Assembly (NCBI GenBank): GCA_949987565.1
Contig: OX465115.1
Span: 11,238,555-11,302,554, forward strand
DNA length: 64,000 nt
Direction: 5' to 3'
Source of the DNA: Luidia sarsii
Taxonomy: Eukaryota; Echinodermata; Asteroidea; Paxillosida; Luidiidae
Part shown: positions 61,701 to 64,000 of the stretch, in pieces
Layout of the letters: every line of letters starts with the position of its first letter
Numbering within the stretch: the first letter of the stretch is position 1
Position numbers and translations under genes: made by a program
The notes under the pieces: generated by a model
What the model was told of the DNA's origin: nothing
What the model saw: the letters and a program-made list of their open reading frames with translations, nothing else
The model's database searches: none

Positions 61701-63629
61701 ACAAGATAATTTGTTTTTCAAATTGGGCTGATTGCAATCACAAGGTAAATCGTGTCCCACGATTGAAATTTGGCCAAACCTAATCAAATAAGTCTATAAT
61801 TTAAACAAGAGAATTTGTTTTTCAAATTGGGGTGATTGCAATCACAAGGTAAATCGTGTCCCACGATTGAAATTTGGCCAAACCTGATCAACTAAGTCTA
61901 TAATTTAAACAAGAGAATTTGTTTTTCAAATTGGGGTGACTGCAATCACAAGGTAAATCGTGTCCCACGATTGAAATTTGGCCCAACCTGATCAACTAAG
62001 TCTATAATTTAAACAAGAGAATTTGTTTTTCAAATTGGGGTGATTGCAATCACAAGGTAAATCGTGTCCCACGATTGAAATTTGGCCCAACCTGATCAAC
62101 TAAGTCTATAATTTAAACAAGAGAATTTGTTTTTCAAATTGGGGTGATTGCAATCACAAGGTAAATCGTGTCCCACGATTGAAATTTGGCCCAACCTGAT
62201 CAACTTAGTCTATAATTTAAACAAGAGAATTTGTTTTTCAAATTGGGCTGATTGCAATCACAAGGTAAATCGTGTCCCACGATTGAAATTTGGCCAAACC
62301 TAATCAAATAAGTCTATAATTTAAACAAGAGAATTTGTTTTTCAAATTGGGGGGACTGCAATCACAAGGTACATAATGTAAATCGTGTCCCACGATTGAA
62401 ATTTGGCCCAACCTGATCAACTAAGTCTATAATTTAAACAAGAGAATTTGTTTTTCAAATTGGGGTGATTGTAATCACAAGGTAAATCGTGTCCCACGAT
62501 TGAAATTTGGCCCAACCTGATCAACTTAGTCTATAATTTAAACAAGAGAGTTTGTTTTTCAAATTGGGGTGATTGCAATCACAAGGTAAATCGTGTCCCA
62601 CGATTGAAATTTGGCCAAACCTGATCAACTAAGTCTATAATTTAAACAAGAGAATTTGTTTTTCAAATTGGGGTGATTGCAATCACAAGGTAAATCGTGT
62701 CCCACGATTGAAATTTGGCCCAACCTGATCAACTTAGTCTATAATTTAAACAAGAGAATTTGTTTTTCAAATTGGGCTGATTGCAATCACAAGGTAAATC
62801 GTGTCCCACGATTGAAATTTGGCCAAACCTAATCAAATAAGTCTATAATTTAAACAAGAGAATTTGTTTTTCAAATTGGGGGGACTGCCATCACAAGGTA
62901 CATAATGTAAATCGTGTCCCACGATTGAAATTTGGCCCAACCTGATCAACTAAGTCTATAATTTAAACAAGAGAATTTGTTTTTCAAATTGGGGTGATTG
63001 TAATCACAAGGTAAATCGTGTCCCACGATTGAAATTTGGCCCAACCTGATCAACTTAGTCTATAATTTAAACAAGAGAGCTTGTTTTTCAAATTGGGGTG
63101 ATTGCAATCACAAGGTAAATCGTGTCCCACGATTGAAATTTGGCCAAACCTGATCAACTTAGTCTATAATTTAAACAAGAGAGCTTGTTTTTCAAATTGG
63201 GGTGACTGCAATCACAAGGTAAATCGTGTCCCACGATTGAAATTTGGCCAAACCTGATCAACTTAGTCTATAATTTAAACAAGAGAATTTGTTTTTCAAA
63301 TTGGGGTGATTGCAATCACAAGGTAAATCGTGTCCCACGATTGAAATTTGGCCAAATCTGATCAACTAAGTCTATAATTTAAACAAGAGAATTTGTTTTT
63401 CAAATTTGGCTGATTGCAATCTCATTGTGAGCTATGATTGTGAGCCACGATTGAAACTGTGCCAAAAAACCCGGTCACAAACCTCGTTGGACTCCCGCGT
63501 GATGAAGACGTGGCAATACTGAATGCCAACCGGGCCCTTGGGGTTGCGGGAGAGGAAGGCAAACTGGCAGAAGTCTGGATCGCAGGTGGCATAGGAAATG
63601 CGCTTCAAGGCATGAGCCATCAGGGTGAC
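7520..63629 (-). CDS. SH2D5: SH2D5-like PTB-SH2 adaptor, 3' seven exons (gene-level entry)
   Basis: Seven minus-strand exons join in phase (junction phases 0,0,0,2,2,0) into 780 codons ending in TAG. Order in the partial protein: PTB domain C-terminal half (residues about 1-80), low-complexity linker with an acidic patch (about 200-222), tyrosine/glycine-rich stretch and proline-rich motifs (223-617), SH2 domain (about W648 to 730), acidic tail. The PTB segment LMAHALKRI...CQFAF and the post-SH2 segment C-x-L-N-L-S-R-x-NP match, from memory, the same places in vertebrate SH2D5, a brain-enriched cytoplasmic adaptor whose PTB domain binds BCR. All introns are GT-AG and 2-15 kb. The start codon and first PTB exons lie beyond 64000. 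SHC (PTB-SH2) and tensin (SH2-PTB) were considered, but the PTB sequence and the tail fit SH2D5 better. Function in this organism is inferred only. Confidence 0.8.
7860..8340. repeat. Very diverged tandem repeat of about 70 bp in the last intron
   Basis: CTTCATCAG...ACTTGAGG...AGACTGCATGAGCTT-like segments recur about six times. The rest of this intron (8341-9959) shows no feature I can support. Confidence 0.5.
9960..10134 (-). CDS. SH2D5: SH2D5-like exon: SH2 core with FIVRES
   Basis: One base plus 58 codons, ending in phase 0. Acceptor GTGTGCTGCAG ends at 10135, donor AAG|GTGCGG at 9959-9954. Encodes alpha-A (EIAVEILQQE), then GAFIVRES with the beta-B5 Arg (residue 673 of the partial protein), CFALSIKV, NYLVVRT and GGYTIK. 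All the usual SH2 core strands are present. Asn stands where many SH2 domains have the beta-D4 His. Confidence 0.9.
10398..10527. repeat. GGGAGG purine microsatellite
   Basis: A G/A-only tract interrupted by AGTGTGATCTAAAGG, the same interrupter as in the array at 20.26-21.11 kb. Confidence 0.85.
10593..10630. repeat. Perfect 18-bp inverted repeat with 2-nt spacer
   Basis: ATCCACAGAGTAACCACA, then AA, then the exact reverse complement. GTGGTTACTCTGTGG recurs once more at about 10678-10692. Confidence 0.85.
10640..11640. other. AT-rich intron, nothing identified
   Basis: No exon or clear repeat. A short open frame at 11161-11349 on the plus strand lacks splice or composition support. Confidence 0.5.
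11589..11594 (-). terminator. Candidate poly(A) signal ATTAAA for the nested gene
   Basis: The nearest variant signal I find downstream of the stop, just past the minisatellite. It implies a 3' UTR of about 0.8 kb. Confidence 0.25.
11645..12380. repeat. 64/70-bp minisatellite, about 11-12 copies
   Basis: GAGGCTGGGCCATAGGCC starts at about 11657, 11721, 11791, 11855, 11925, 11989, 12053, 12123, 12187, 12251 and 12315, a period of 64 bp with a 6-bp longer variant used three times. Each unit holds ATGTAC-AAA-GTACAT or a mutated form. It abuts the stop codon of the nested gene. Confidence 0.9.
12397..12507 (-). CDS. Nested gene last exon
   Basis: Acceptor TTTCTTTTCAG ends at 12508, phase 0. 36 codons, HHDYILKVILPEALLKV... 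to ...EEAEKLFSRG and TGA. A 64-bp minisatellite begins about 17 bp after the stop, so the 3' UTR is largely repeat. Confidence 0.75.
   Translation of the reverse strand, partial: HHDYILKVILPEALLKVAEWELNISREEAEKLFSRG
12397..17701 (-). CDS. Nested small gene: unrecognised basic 179-residue protein (gene-level entry)
   Basis: Eight minus-strand exons with clean GT-AG sites and consistent phases (0,1,2,0,1,0 between coding exons) form a complete 179-codon ORF. It begins at ATG 17174-17172 (context AGCATGG, A at -3 and G at +4) and ends in TGA at 12399-12397. The protein starts MEKKKC, has a strongly basic stretch YRKKRRQASRKQGKK that looks like a nuclear localisation signal, an acidic/serine break, a charged helix (HIEQMKEDDLTDRI), a Cys-containing FQCKDLTCWRH segment, and a C-terminal half (FTEAQFEQAAEVV... 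then YILKVILPEALLKVAEW) that looks like compact helices. I recall similar C-termini in uncharacterised animal proteins but cannot name a family. The gene lies wholly inside an intron of the SH2D5-like gene, on the same strand. A nuclear, DNA-associated role is a guess from composition. Confidence 0.75.
12945..13045 (-). CDS. Nested gene exon 7
   Basis: Acceptor TTTATTTGCAG ends at 13046, donor AAG|GTTGGT at 12944-12939, the same unusual donor as the large SH2D5-like exon. 33 codons after a 2-base completion, including FTEAQFEQAAEVVVRTFGD. Confidence 0.7.
13359..13410 (-). CDS. Nested gene exon 6 (52 bp)
   Basis: Acceptor TTGATTGCAG ends at 13411, donor AGGG|GTATGT at 13358-13353. Encodes DLTCWRHRSFMQGGHSR plus one base. 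Confidence 0.7.
13713..13803 (-). CDS. Nested gene exon 5: charged helix
   Basis: Acceptor GTTTTTTTCAG ends at 13804, donor AAG|GTGAGC at 13712-13707. 30 codons plus a completing base. Encodes KNHIEQMKEDDLTDRI and then a Lys-rich stretch ending in FQCK. Confidence 0.75.
14097..14133 (-). CDS. Nested gene exon 4 (37 bp micro-exon)
   Basis: Perfect splice context: acceptor TTTTTATTTCTTATAG and donor AAAAG|GTAAGT. Encodes SLKEATKCKTK with a split codon at each end. Confidence 0.75.
14441..14570 (-). CDS. Nested gene exon 3: basic region
   Basis: 43 codons plus one base. Acceptor AATTATGCAG ends at 14571, donor ATG|GTAAGA at 14440-14435. Encodes the Lys/Arg-rich YRKKRRQASRKQGKKN followed by a Ser/Asp-rich end. 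Confidence 0.75.
15243..15345 (+). mobile_element. Left half of an inverted pair flanking CATG-rich DNA
   Basis: A TTTACGG/TTACAG-rich segment ending in TTTACTGCATTGCATCCTGG. It faces the inverted match at 16792-16885, about 1.5 kb away. Possibly the ends of one DNA transposon or foldback element, or two separate copies. Confidence 0.45.
15550..16030. repeat. (CATGTA)n-type alternating microsatellite, first block
   Basis: Dense TACATGTACATG and TATACATGTG repeats with several self-complementary octamers; overlapping open frames are artefacts. Contains two near-identical ACCG(C/G)GTACATGTACAGGCC units at 15859 and 15900. Confidence 0.9.
16310..16735. repeat. (CATGTATGCATGTA)n microsatellite, second block
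   Basis: Almost pure CATGCATACATGTA alternation, changing strand sense near 16420. Between the blocks, 16060-16080 holds CACGGCAACAATTGCCGTG, a short inverted repeat. Confidence 0.9.
16792..16885 (-). mobile_element. Right half of the inverted pair
   Basis: ATCCCGGGATGCAATGCAGT followed by TTACGG-type motifs, the reverse complement of the 15.3-kb segment with one mismatch in the first 22 bp. Two direct 27-bp copies of a TTTTACAGGAAGATTTT unit follow at 16955-17010. Confidence 0.45.
17157..17208 (-). CDS. Nested gene exon 2: 5' UTR end and start codon
   Basis: Acceptor TCTATTTACAG ends at 17209, donor TGC|GTGAGT at 17156-17151. Coding part is MEKKKC (17174-17157). A minimal upstream ORF, ATG TAC CGG TAA, lies in the same exon just before the main start. 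Confidence 0.7.
17701..17760 (-). other. Non-coding first exon (5' UTR) of the nested gene; upper end uncertain
   Basis: A good donor TTTG|GTGAGT (17700-17695) follows a stretch with no ATG. The upstream DNA (17750-17900) is richer in CpG and in TACATGTACG repeats, so transcription probably starts around 17.75-17.9 kb. The upper boundary is a guess. Confidence 0.5.
18000..19380. other. AT-rich intron between promoter-like patches
   Basis: No splice-supported coding segment seen on either strand. Confidence 0.5.
19380..20200. promoter_or_regulatory. CpG-rich promoter-like region with YY1-type site
   Basis: CpG density rises. It contains CCGCCATTTTAG (19840-19851, the YY1 consensus), GCCGCGGCCGC and GAGCGCGATCGCGCTC. 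No exon could be tied to it. It might be an internal promoter of the SH2D5-like gene or of an unseen transcript. Confidence 0.3.
20260..21114. repeat. GGGAGG purine satellite with about 122-bp higher-order period
   Basis: 855 bp of almost pure G/A on the plus strand, punctuated by GTGTGATCTAAAG at about 20281, 20463, 20585, 20708, 20817, 20887, 20975 and 21024. Runs such as GGGAGGGGGAGGGGAGGG could form G-quadruplex or triplex. Confidence 0.9.
21505..21595 (+). repeat. Copy of the dispersed GAAACGTCAGGCC repeat
   Basis: CCTTTGAGAAAGGTCCTGCT, then a TACATGTACATG insertion, then GGATCGAAAGACCTGGCCC. Confidence 0.6.
22329..22734 (-). mobile_element. MITE copy A (GTTCAGACGAGGGACT ends)
   Basis: Inverted relative to the 399-bp copy at 43784-44182; shared segments include AACTCCC(A/G)CAGGGCATGGGATC and CATAATCATTGGTGTCAG. 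Termini GTTCAGACCAGGGACT and AGTCCCTCGTATGAAC are inverted repeats. Confidence 0.8.
22985..23301. mobile_element. TTAA-flanked MITE with central 34-bp palindrome
   Basis: Inverted ends AGGCCCAATACAACATTGG and CCAATGTTGTATAGGGCCT, with TTAA on both sides (22981-22984, 23302-23305). A spacer-free palindrome of 34 bp lies at 23099-23132. A TTAA duplication fits Kolobok- or piggyBac-type mobilisation. Confidence 0.75.
23306..24814. other. Intron with no gene; SINE-like and poly-T scraps
   Basis: A GTTACAGGTTCGAATCACAC piece near 24250 resembles a tRNA B box. A GAGAAAGGTACTGCTGGGAT repeat copy lies at 24555-24600. Nothing else is supported. Confidence 0.4.
24815..24928 (-). CDS. SH2D5: SH2D5-like exon: entry of SH2 domain
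   Basis: 114 bases: one base finishing an Arg codon, 37 codons, then AG. Acceptor CCCCCTGCAG ends at 24929, donor CAG|GTAGGT at 24814-24809. Ends in EAPWFKAGVP(R), the canonical W-x-x-G-x-x-R opening of an SH2 domain. It is too short to stand out alone, but its phase links the exon at 32925 to the exon ending at 10134 exactly. Confidence 0.85.
24930..26395. other. Intron, no gene identified
   Basis: Short open frames on both strands lack splice support. A short TACATGTACG motif lies at 25810 and a TTACAACCAATCAC/TCATAACTTAC repeat scrap near 25885. Confidence 0.4.
26400..26520. repeat. tRNA-like SINE fragment pair
   Basis: GGACTTGAACCCAAGATGTC (antisense) and TCTCGGGTTCAAGTTCTGGC (sense) lie about 75 bp apart. 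Both carry a B-box-like GGTTCAA core; the fold does not give a full tRNA. Confidence 0.5.
27001..27385 (+). repeat. Three diverged units of about 110-165 bp with acceptor-like tracts
   Basis: GATAAAT-TnnCACTT(C/G)GG...TTT...GAATGAA recurs at 27004, 27170 and 27280. Each has a pyrimidine tract ending in CAG (TTGCTCAG, CTGTTTCAG, TTAATGCAG), and one frame is open across all three. No family recognised; it could be a diverged tandem repeat. Confidence 0.4.
27795..27900 (-). repeat. tRNA-derived SINE fragment
   Basis: CACTCTGCCATCTGAGCTAA (antisense A-box region) then GGCCTTCCCAAAT, the body seen at 40.3 and 48.2 kb. Confidence 0.55.
28700..30070. repeat. Intron with three copies of the dispersed GAAACGTCAGGCC repeat
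   Basis: Copies at 28702-28755, 28970-29025 and 30032-30068, all plus orientation and diverged. No gene supported in 27901-30270. Confidence 0.55.
30270..30345. repeat. tRNA-like SINE fragment
   Basis: GGTCTCGGGTTCAAGTCCCG is a good B box with its T-stem, but upstream D- and anticodon-arm structure is not evident. Confidence 0.5.
30785..30985. repeat. (TCTG/TCTC)n pyrimidine microsatellite
   Basis: Pure CT-rich tract with TCTCTGTCTC and CTATCTCT runs. Confidence 0.9.
31617..32313. mobile_element. Kolobok-like foldback element with THAP start on both arms
   Basis: Two inverted arms (31617-31938 and 32003-32313) flank a 64-bp loop. Ends are AGGGGAATGAAACC and its complement, each bordered by TTAA (31613-31616 and 32314-32317). 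The inner 30-odd bp of the arms are identical. Kolobok DNA transposons are known for TTAA target duplications and THAP-domain transposases. Both arms carry the ATG of the same ORF, so the element looks like two head-to-head copies of a transposon 5' end. A transcript across it would fold into a roughly 320-bp double strand. Confidence 0.8.
31909..32007 (+). pseudogene. Truncated THAP-type zinc-finger start of a transposase
   Basis: A 32-codon ORF beginning MVYCQAFGCQN and continuing through KSFHAVPNKDKR to a TGA at the start of the right arm. M-V-x-C-x4-G-C-x-N with a following FH-x-VP is the signature of a THAP C2CH finger; the second Cys-x2-His half is missing. It sits in the centre of the TTAA-flanked foldback element. 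Confidence 0.7.
32925..34108 (-). CDS. SH2D5: SH2D5-like large linker exon, Tyr- and Pro-rich
   Basis: 394 codons plus 2 bases. Acceptor GTGTTTGCAG ends at 34109; donor AAG|GTTGGT at 32924-32919, whose phase 2 is the only choice that fits the next exon. Strongly GC-rich and open for 1.2 kb. Visible parts: PYYEVEL near the start; a Tyr/Gly/Asp segment (DGYGYGNGYVGGYPES, then EYSDRDSFDYDRSYA) with many potential phosphotyrosines; DITVDWLDPDLRPSP; Asn-rich runs; two GPAPPIP repeats; and a final PPPLPPR, a class II SH3-binding motif whose Arg is completed across the splice. The exon is predicted to be largely disordered. Two further in-frame codons past the donor are excluded by the splice phase. 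Confidence 0.8.
34109..35040. other. Intron, no gene identified
   Basis: Scattered TACATGTACAGT microsatellite scraps (34700-34870). No exon supported. Confidence 0.45.
35045..35465. mobile_element. MITE fragment related to 57.7-58.2 kb
   Basis: Shares TTACCGAGTCG(A) and (C/T)GAGCTGGCA(A/G)TATGAC with the 57.7-kb element and ends in GTCCAGTGCGAACAGGGCTT, an end of the 'fraction-of-colour' TIR type. The left end is unclear. Confidence 0.45.
35466..36955. other. Intron, no gene identified
   Basis: No splice-supported coding exon. Contains a short GAGAGAGA tract near 36315. Confidence 0.4.
36960..38350. repeat. (CTCTCTGTATGC)n long microsatellite
   Basis: About 1.4 kb of CCTCTCTGTATGC/CCTCTCTGTGC variants passing into CT-rich DNA. 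A 135-bp block (CCTCCCTGTATGCCTCC...) is duplicated at about 37540-37650 and 37675-37785. Long open frames of up to 438 codons are artefacts of the 3n-compatible repeat. Confidence 0.95.
38351..40090. other. Intron, no gene identified
   Basis: A short GGGGGA run at 38922-38942. No exon or named repeat supported. Confidence 0.4.
40096..40280 (-). repeat. tRNA-derived SINE copy 1
   Basis: Antisense tRNA-like head (GATTGGAACACAGGCCTCAG ... AATGCTCTACCACCTGA) followed by GATGGTGGGCCTTCCTAAA and a diverged body. Confidence 0.65.
40317..40475 (-). repeat. tRNA-derived SINE copy 2
   Basis: Antisense head (GCTCTTCCATCTGAGCTATC) then GGCCTTCCCAAATAGTCAAC and CAACCATAAACTGC, the same body as at 48.2 kb and, inverted, at 58.5 kb. 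Confidence 0.7.
40769..41215 (+). mobile_element. 3' end of a LINE reverse-transcriptase ORF, decayed
   Basis: With small frame breaks the plus strand reads ...PVLSYGAQTWGTT, KIQTFVNT, IGWPDTISNQDL and QRQWRWLGHSLPQ, then TWNELERLTQDRPGW. These are the familiar C-terminal motifs of non-LTR retrotransposon RT ORFs (LYG-x-ExW, WPDTISNxxL, RWxWLGH, the LExLAQDRxxW tail). The domains upstream are absent, so this is a 5'-truncated insertion. Confidence 0.75.
41216..43378 (+). repeat. 166-bp satellite derived from the LINE tail, about 13 copies
   Basis: CAAGGAATA(C/T) (or CAGGGAATAT) starts at about 41261, 41428, 41594, 41760, 41926, 42087, 42253, 42415, 42581, 42745, 42911, 43076 and 43242, a period of 161-167 bp, usually 166. 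Each unit encodes the LINE C-terminal motif TWNELERLxQDRPGW. Since 166 is not a multiple of 3, the plus frame is lost from unit to unit; long minus-strand frames are artefacts. The array ends 40 bp from the donor of the exon at 43419. Confidence 0.9.
43419..43712 (-). CDS. SH2D5: SH2D5-like exon: disordered linker with acidic patch
   Basis: 98 codons, phase 0 at both ends. Acceptor TTTCACCCCTAG ends at 43713, donor GAG|GTAAAT at 43418-43413. Starts AKQVAGRKQHKQ (basic), passes through a proline/serine-rich middle (PAPPPSTGP), and ends in an acidic patch with FEWLTEEDVEEE. Base composition is GC-rich, unlike the AT-rich introns, which supports coding use. I recognise no domain. A 166-bp satellite begins about 40 bp beyond the donor. 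Confidence 0.75.
43784..44182 (+). mobile_element. MITE copy B (GTTCAGACGAGGGACT ends)
   Basis: Begins GTTCATACAAGGAACTAACT and ends CAGTCCCTCGTCTGAAC; near-full-length inverted match to 22329-22734. No target duplication is obvious. Confidence 0.8.
44183..45785. other. Intron, no gene identified
   Basis: C-rich and G-rich short tracts (near 44685 and 45030). No supported exon. Confidence 0.4.
45788..46034. mobile_element. hAT-like MITE with CAATTTCATAGAG ends, copy 1
   Basis: Ends CAGGGGCCAATTTCATAGAG and CTCTATGACATTGGGCCCAG; inner TTAAGCGCCAAAATGTGCTT. Same family as 47068-47302. Confidence 0.75.
46393..46838. mobile_element. Harbinger-type MITE with TTA target duplication
   Basis: GGGGCCATTCATAATTTTCA and its exact complement form the ends; TTA lies on both sides (46390-46392 and 46839-46841). 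Next to each end is a poly-T/ACCCACCC segment in imperfect symmetry. A three-base TWA duplication fits PIF/Harbinger. Confidence 0.75.
47068..47302. mobile_element. hAT-like MITE with CAATTTCATAGAG ends, copy 2
   Basis: Left TGGGCCAATTTCATAGAGCC, right CTATGAAATTGGGCCCTG. Confidence 0.75.
47303..48190. other. Intron, no gene identified
   Basis: No exon or repeat supported. Confidence 0.4.
48195..48390 (-). repeat. tRNA-derived SINE copy 3
   Basis: Antisense head GGACTTGAACCAAAGACCTC ... CCAGCTATCCAG, body GGCCTTCCCAAATAATCAAC ... CAACCATTAACTGCCATATA, then GTATCTCCAGGGA. Confidence 0.7.
48760..48970. mobile_element. MITE fragment (TCATAACTTACAA type) plus dispersed repeat copy
   Basis: TCATCATAACTTACAATCGC and the inverted TAAGTTGGTTTACGATGCAT resemble segments at 25885-25985 and 30515-30585. 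A GAAACGTTGGTGGGCCC repeat copy follows at 48933-48972. Confidence 0.5.
49475..50225. repeat. About 140-bp tandem repeat, five to six diverging copies
   Basis: CAAT(T/C)AACACT(T/C)GAATTTGTCAG begins at about 49480, 49614, 49760 and 49897, then decays at 50026 and 50180. Shared inner block GCAGAGTTTAAGAATTGAAA. Confidence 0.8.
50520..51048. mobile_element. MITE with AGGCCTTTTCACA ends and many TCAACACG motifs
   Basis: Ends AGGCCTTTTCACATTATGAA and TTCGTAGTGTGAAAAGGCCT. Inside, TTTCACACTA and (T)CAACACG(T/G)GT recur many times in both senses. Confidence 0.75.
51050..53110. other. Intron, no gene identified
   Basis: Short open frames only (for example 51101-51385 plus), without splice-site or homology support. 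Confidence 0.4.
52486..52500 (+). promoter_or_regulatory. CTCF-like motif
   Basis: CCAATAGGGGGCGCT fits the CTCF core CCANNAGGGGGCGC. Related AGGGCGC sites lie at 46909-46922, 53908-53922 and 54515-54528. Confidence 0.3.
53257..53740. mobile_element. TTAA-flanked MITE with AGCCCCTACACACCAT ends
   Basis: Ends AGCCCCTACACACCAT and its exact complement, bordered by TTAA at 53253-53256 and 53741-53744. A partial inner copy of the right end lies at 53528-53560. The neighbouring 53115-53250 segment is a related inverted fragment. Confidence 0.8.
53991..54215 (-). CDS. SH2D5: SH2D5-like exon: PTB C-terminal helix and linker
   Basis: 75 codons, phase 0 at both ends. Acceptor TGTCTCTACAG ends at 54216, donor TGG|GTAAGC at 53990-53985. 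AEEINAIVGKAFKVAYA is the amphipathic C-terminal PTB helix; the Phe in KAFKVAYA is at the place that contacts NPxY-type peptides in PTB domains. It is followed by a charged helical stretch (about residues 70-100 of the partial protein, rich in E, Q and R) and a Ser/Gly linker. Confidence 0.85.
54298..54830. repeat. Dispersed repeat copies and tRNA-like SINE fragment
   Basis: GAGGACCTGACATTTCGATC at 54299, a diverged copy near 54645-54705, and an antisense tRNA-like piece (GAACCAGGATTCAAGGCCTC ... AAGCTACCC) at 54730-54805. Confidence 0.5.
54831..55795. other. Intron, no gene identified
   Basis: AT-rich, no supported exon. Confidence 0.4.
55800..56425. repeat. (GGAGAA)n purine microsatellite
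   Basis: About 620 bp of G/A-only sequence, with pure GGAGAA from about 56225 to 56315. Two 75-bp blocks (GAGGAGGATGAGGAGGAGAA...) are duplicated at about 55954 and 56053. Opposite-strand poly-Leu/Ser and same-strand Glu/Lys/Arg frames are artefacts. Confidence 0.95.
56430..57700. other. Intron, with two dispersed-repeat copies
   Basis: Minus-orientation repeat copies at 57131-57175 and 57228-57275. No supported exon. Confidence 0.45.
57702..58200. mobile_element. MITE with AAGCCGC(A/G)TTTCCAC ends
   Basis: Left AAGCCGCATTTCCACAGGAC and right GTCCAGTGGAAACGCGGCTT. GTTTCCACTGGACT recurs inside at about 57991, and GGCTCGGTTAAA at 58010 and 58081. Confidence 0.75.
58455..58775 (+). repeat. tRNA-derived SINE copies 4 and 5 (partial)
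   Basis: ATGGCAGTTTGTGGTTGAAT ... CTTCTGACTGG ... CTCAGGTGGTAGAGCACTGG is the complement of the 40.3-kb SINE. A second body fragment, GCTTCTGACTGGCACCCACA, lies at 58733. Confidence 0.65.
58885..63470. repeat. 104-bp satellite array, about 44 copies
   Basis: Period 104 bp (for example TTTGTTTTTCAAATTGGGG at 59096, 59200, then 59309 after a 5-bp insertion). Each unit holds TGATTGCAATCA (a perfect palindrome), AATCGTG-TCC-CACGATT, and AATTTG-TTTTT-CAAATT. Variant units repeat at a 1986-bp offset. The first units (58885-59080) and the last (63395-63470) are strongly diverged. Confidence 0.95.
63483..63629 (-). CDS. SH2D5: SH2D5-like exon: middle of PTB domain
   Basis: 49 codons, phase 0 at both ends. 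Acceptor CTTCAG at 63635-63630, donor GAG|GTTTGT at 63482-63477. Encodes VTLMAHALKRI..., with QFAFLSR and CHVFITRES strands typical of a PTB beta-sandwich. This is the most 5' exon in the window. The donor lies about 10 bp from the decayed end of the 104-bp satellite that fills the intron. Confidence 0.85.
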
Positions 63630-64000
63630 CTGAAGCAGACCAGAGAGAAAGGACAAAAAGACCAACAGATTTAAACCATTTCCAGGAATGCAATTACAGA
63701 TTCTCCAGTGTCCTGACTCAAGTTACAGTATGCAGCGTACATAATCCTGCCAAAATCTGCAGGCAGTTCCAATTAAAGATAGACTTTGATTCTAAACCAT
63801 CTCTGCAAAGGTTAGAGGACCTGCCTGCCTGCCTGCCTGACATTTCAATCCTAGCAGGGCCTTTATGGAAAGCAGAATCGCTCAAAAAATGCCCGACTAG
63901 GATCGAATCCCAGACAATATGTTGATTAAGAAAATCTTCATCATGGTGCATGATAGCACAGTTGCAATTTCCAGGTGTAGCTAATTTGTTTCGGCCAAAA
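63630..64000. other. Intron at window end
   Basis: Contains a minus-orientation copy of the dispersed repeat with a (CCTG)n expansion (63812-63868). No further exon of the PTB domain is visible. Confidence 0.5.

Noticed and set aside
58885..63470. CRISPR-like array
   Set aside because: Units are contiguous 104-bp tandem copies without unique spacers, in a eukaryotic intron.

Overview
The window is eukaryotic (animal) genomic DNA: long GT-AG introns, about 65% or more non-coding, dense short DNA transposons, tRNA-derived SINE pieces, minisatellites and purine or CATG microsatellites. The main gene is a PTB-SH2 adaptor of the SH2D5 type. Several short elements with ends like GGGCCCAATTTCATAGAG are ones I associate from memory with echinoderm genomes. 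My best guess is therefore a marine invertebrate deuterostome, most likely an echinoderm; the clade is an inference.

Two genes can be read, both on the minus strand. (1) The 3' seven coding exons of an SH2D5-like gene run from 63629 down to 7520 (63483-63629, 53991-54215, 43419-43712, 32925-34108, 24815-24928, 9960-10134, 7520-7723). All splice phases agree and give 780 codons: C-terminal part of a PTB domain, a long proline-, tyrosine- and asparagine-rich linker, an SH2 domain with an intact FIVRES motif, and a short acidic tail. The 5' end (start codon and first part of the PTB domain) lies beyond 64000. (2) Inside the 14.7-kb intron between 10135 and 24814, in the same orientation, sits a complete small gene (12397-17701) with a non-coding first exon and seven coding exons. 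It encodes a basic 179-residue protein that I do not recognise.

Layout: 1-5238 is downstream flank with AT-rich and CCAACA-rich repeats and one GC-box patch. 5239-7519 is the presumed 3' UTR of the SH2D5-like gene, built of an 84-bp minisatellite that grades into the last coding exon. 7520-24928 holds the last three exons, the nested gene, CATG microsatellites, a large GGGAGG satellite and DNA-transposon remnants. 24929-32924 contains a TTAA-flanked foldback element carrying the start of a THAP transposase on both arms (Kolobok-like). 34109-43418 contains a (CTCTCTGTATGC)n tract, SINEs and a 166-bp satellite made from the 3' end of a LINE reverse-transcriptase ORF. 43713-53990 contains at least six short DNA transposons and a 140-bp tandem array. 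54216-63482 contains a GAAGGA tract, another MITE and a 4.6-kb satellite of 104-bp units that stops next to a splice donor.

The most notable themes are the SH2 domain that keeps its phosphotyrosine-binding arginine, the same-strand nested gene, the THAP foldback element, and the repeated placement of tandem arrays directly against exon ends.
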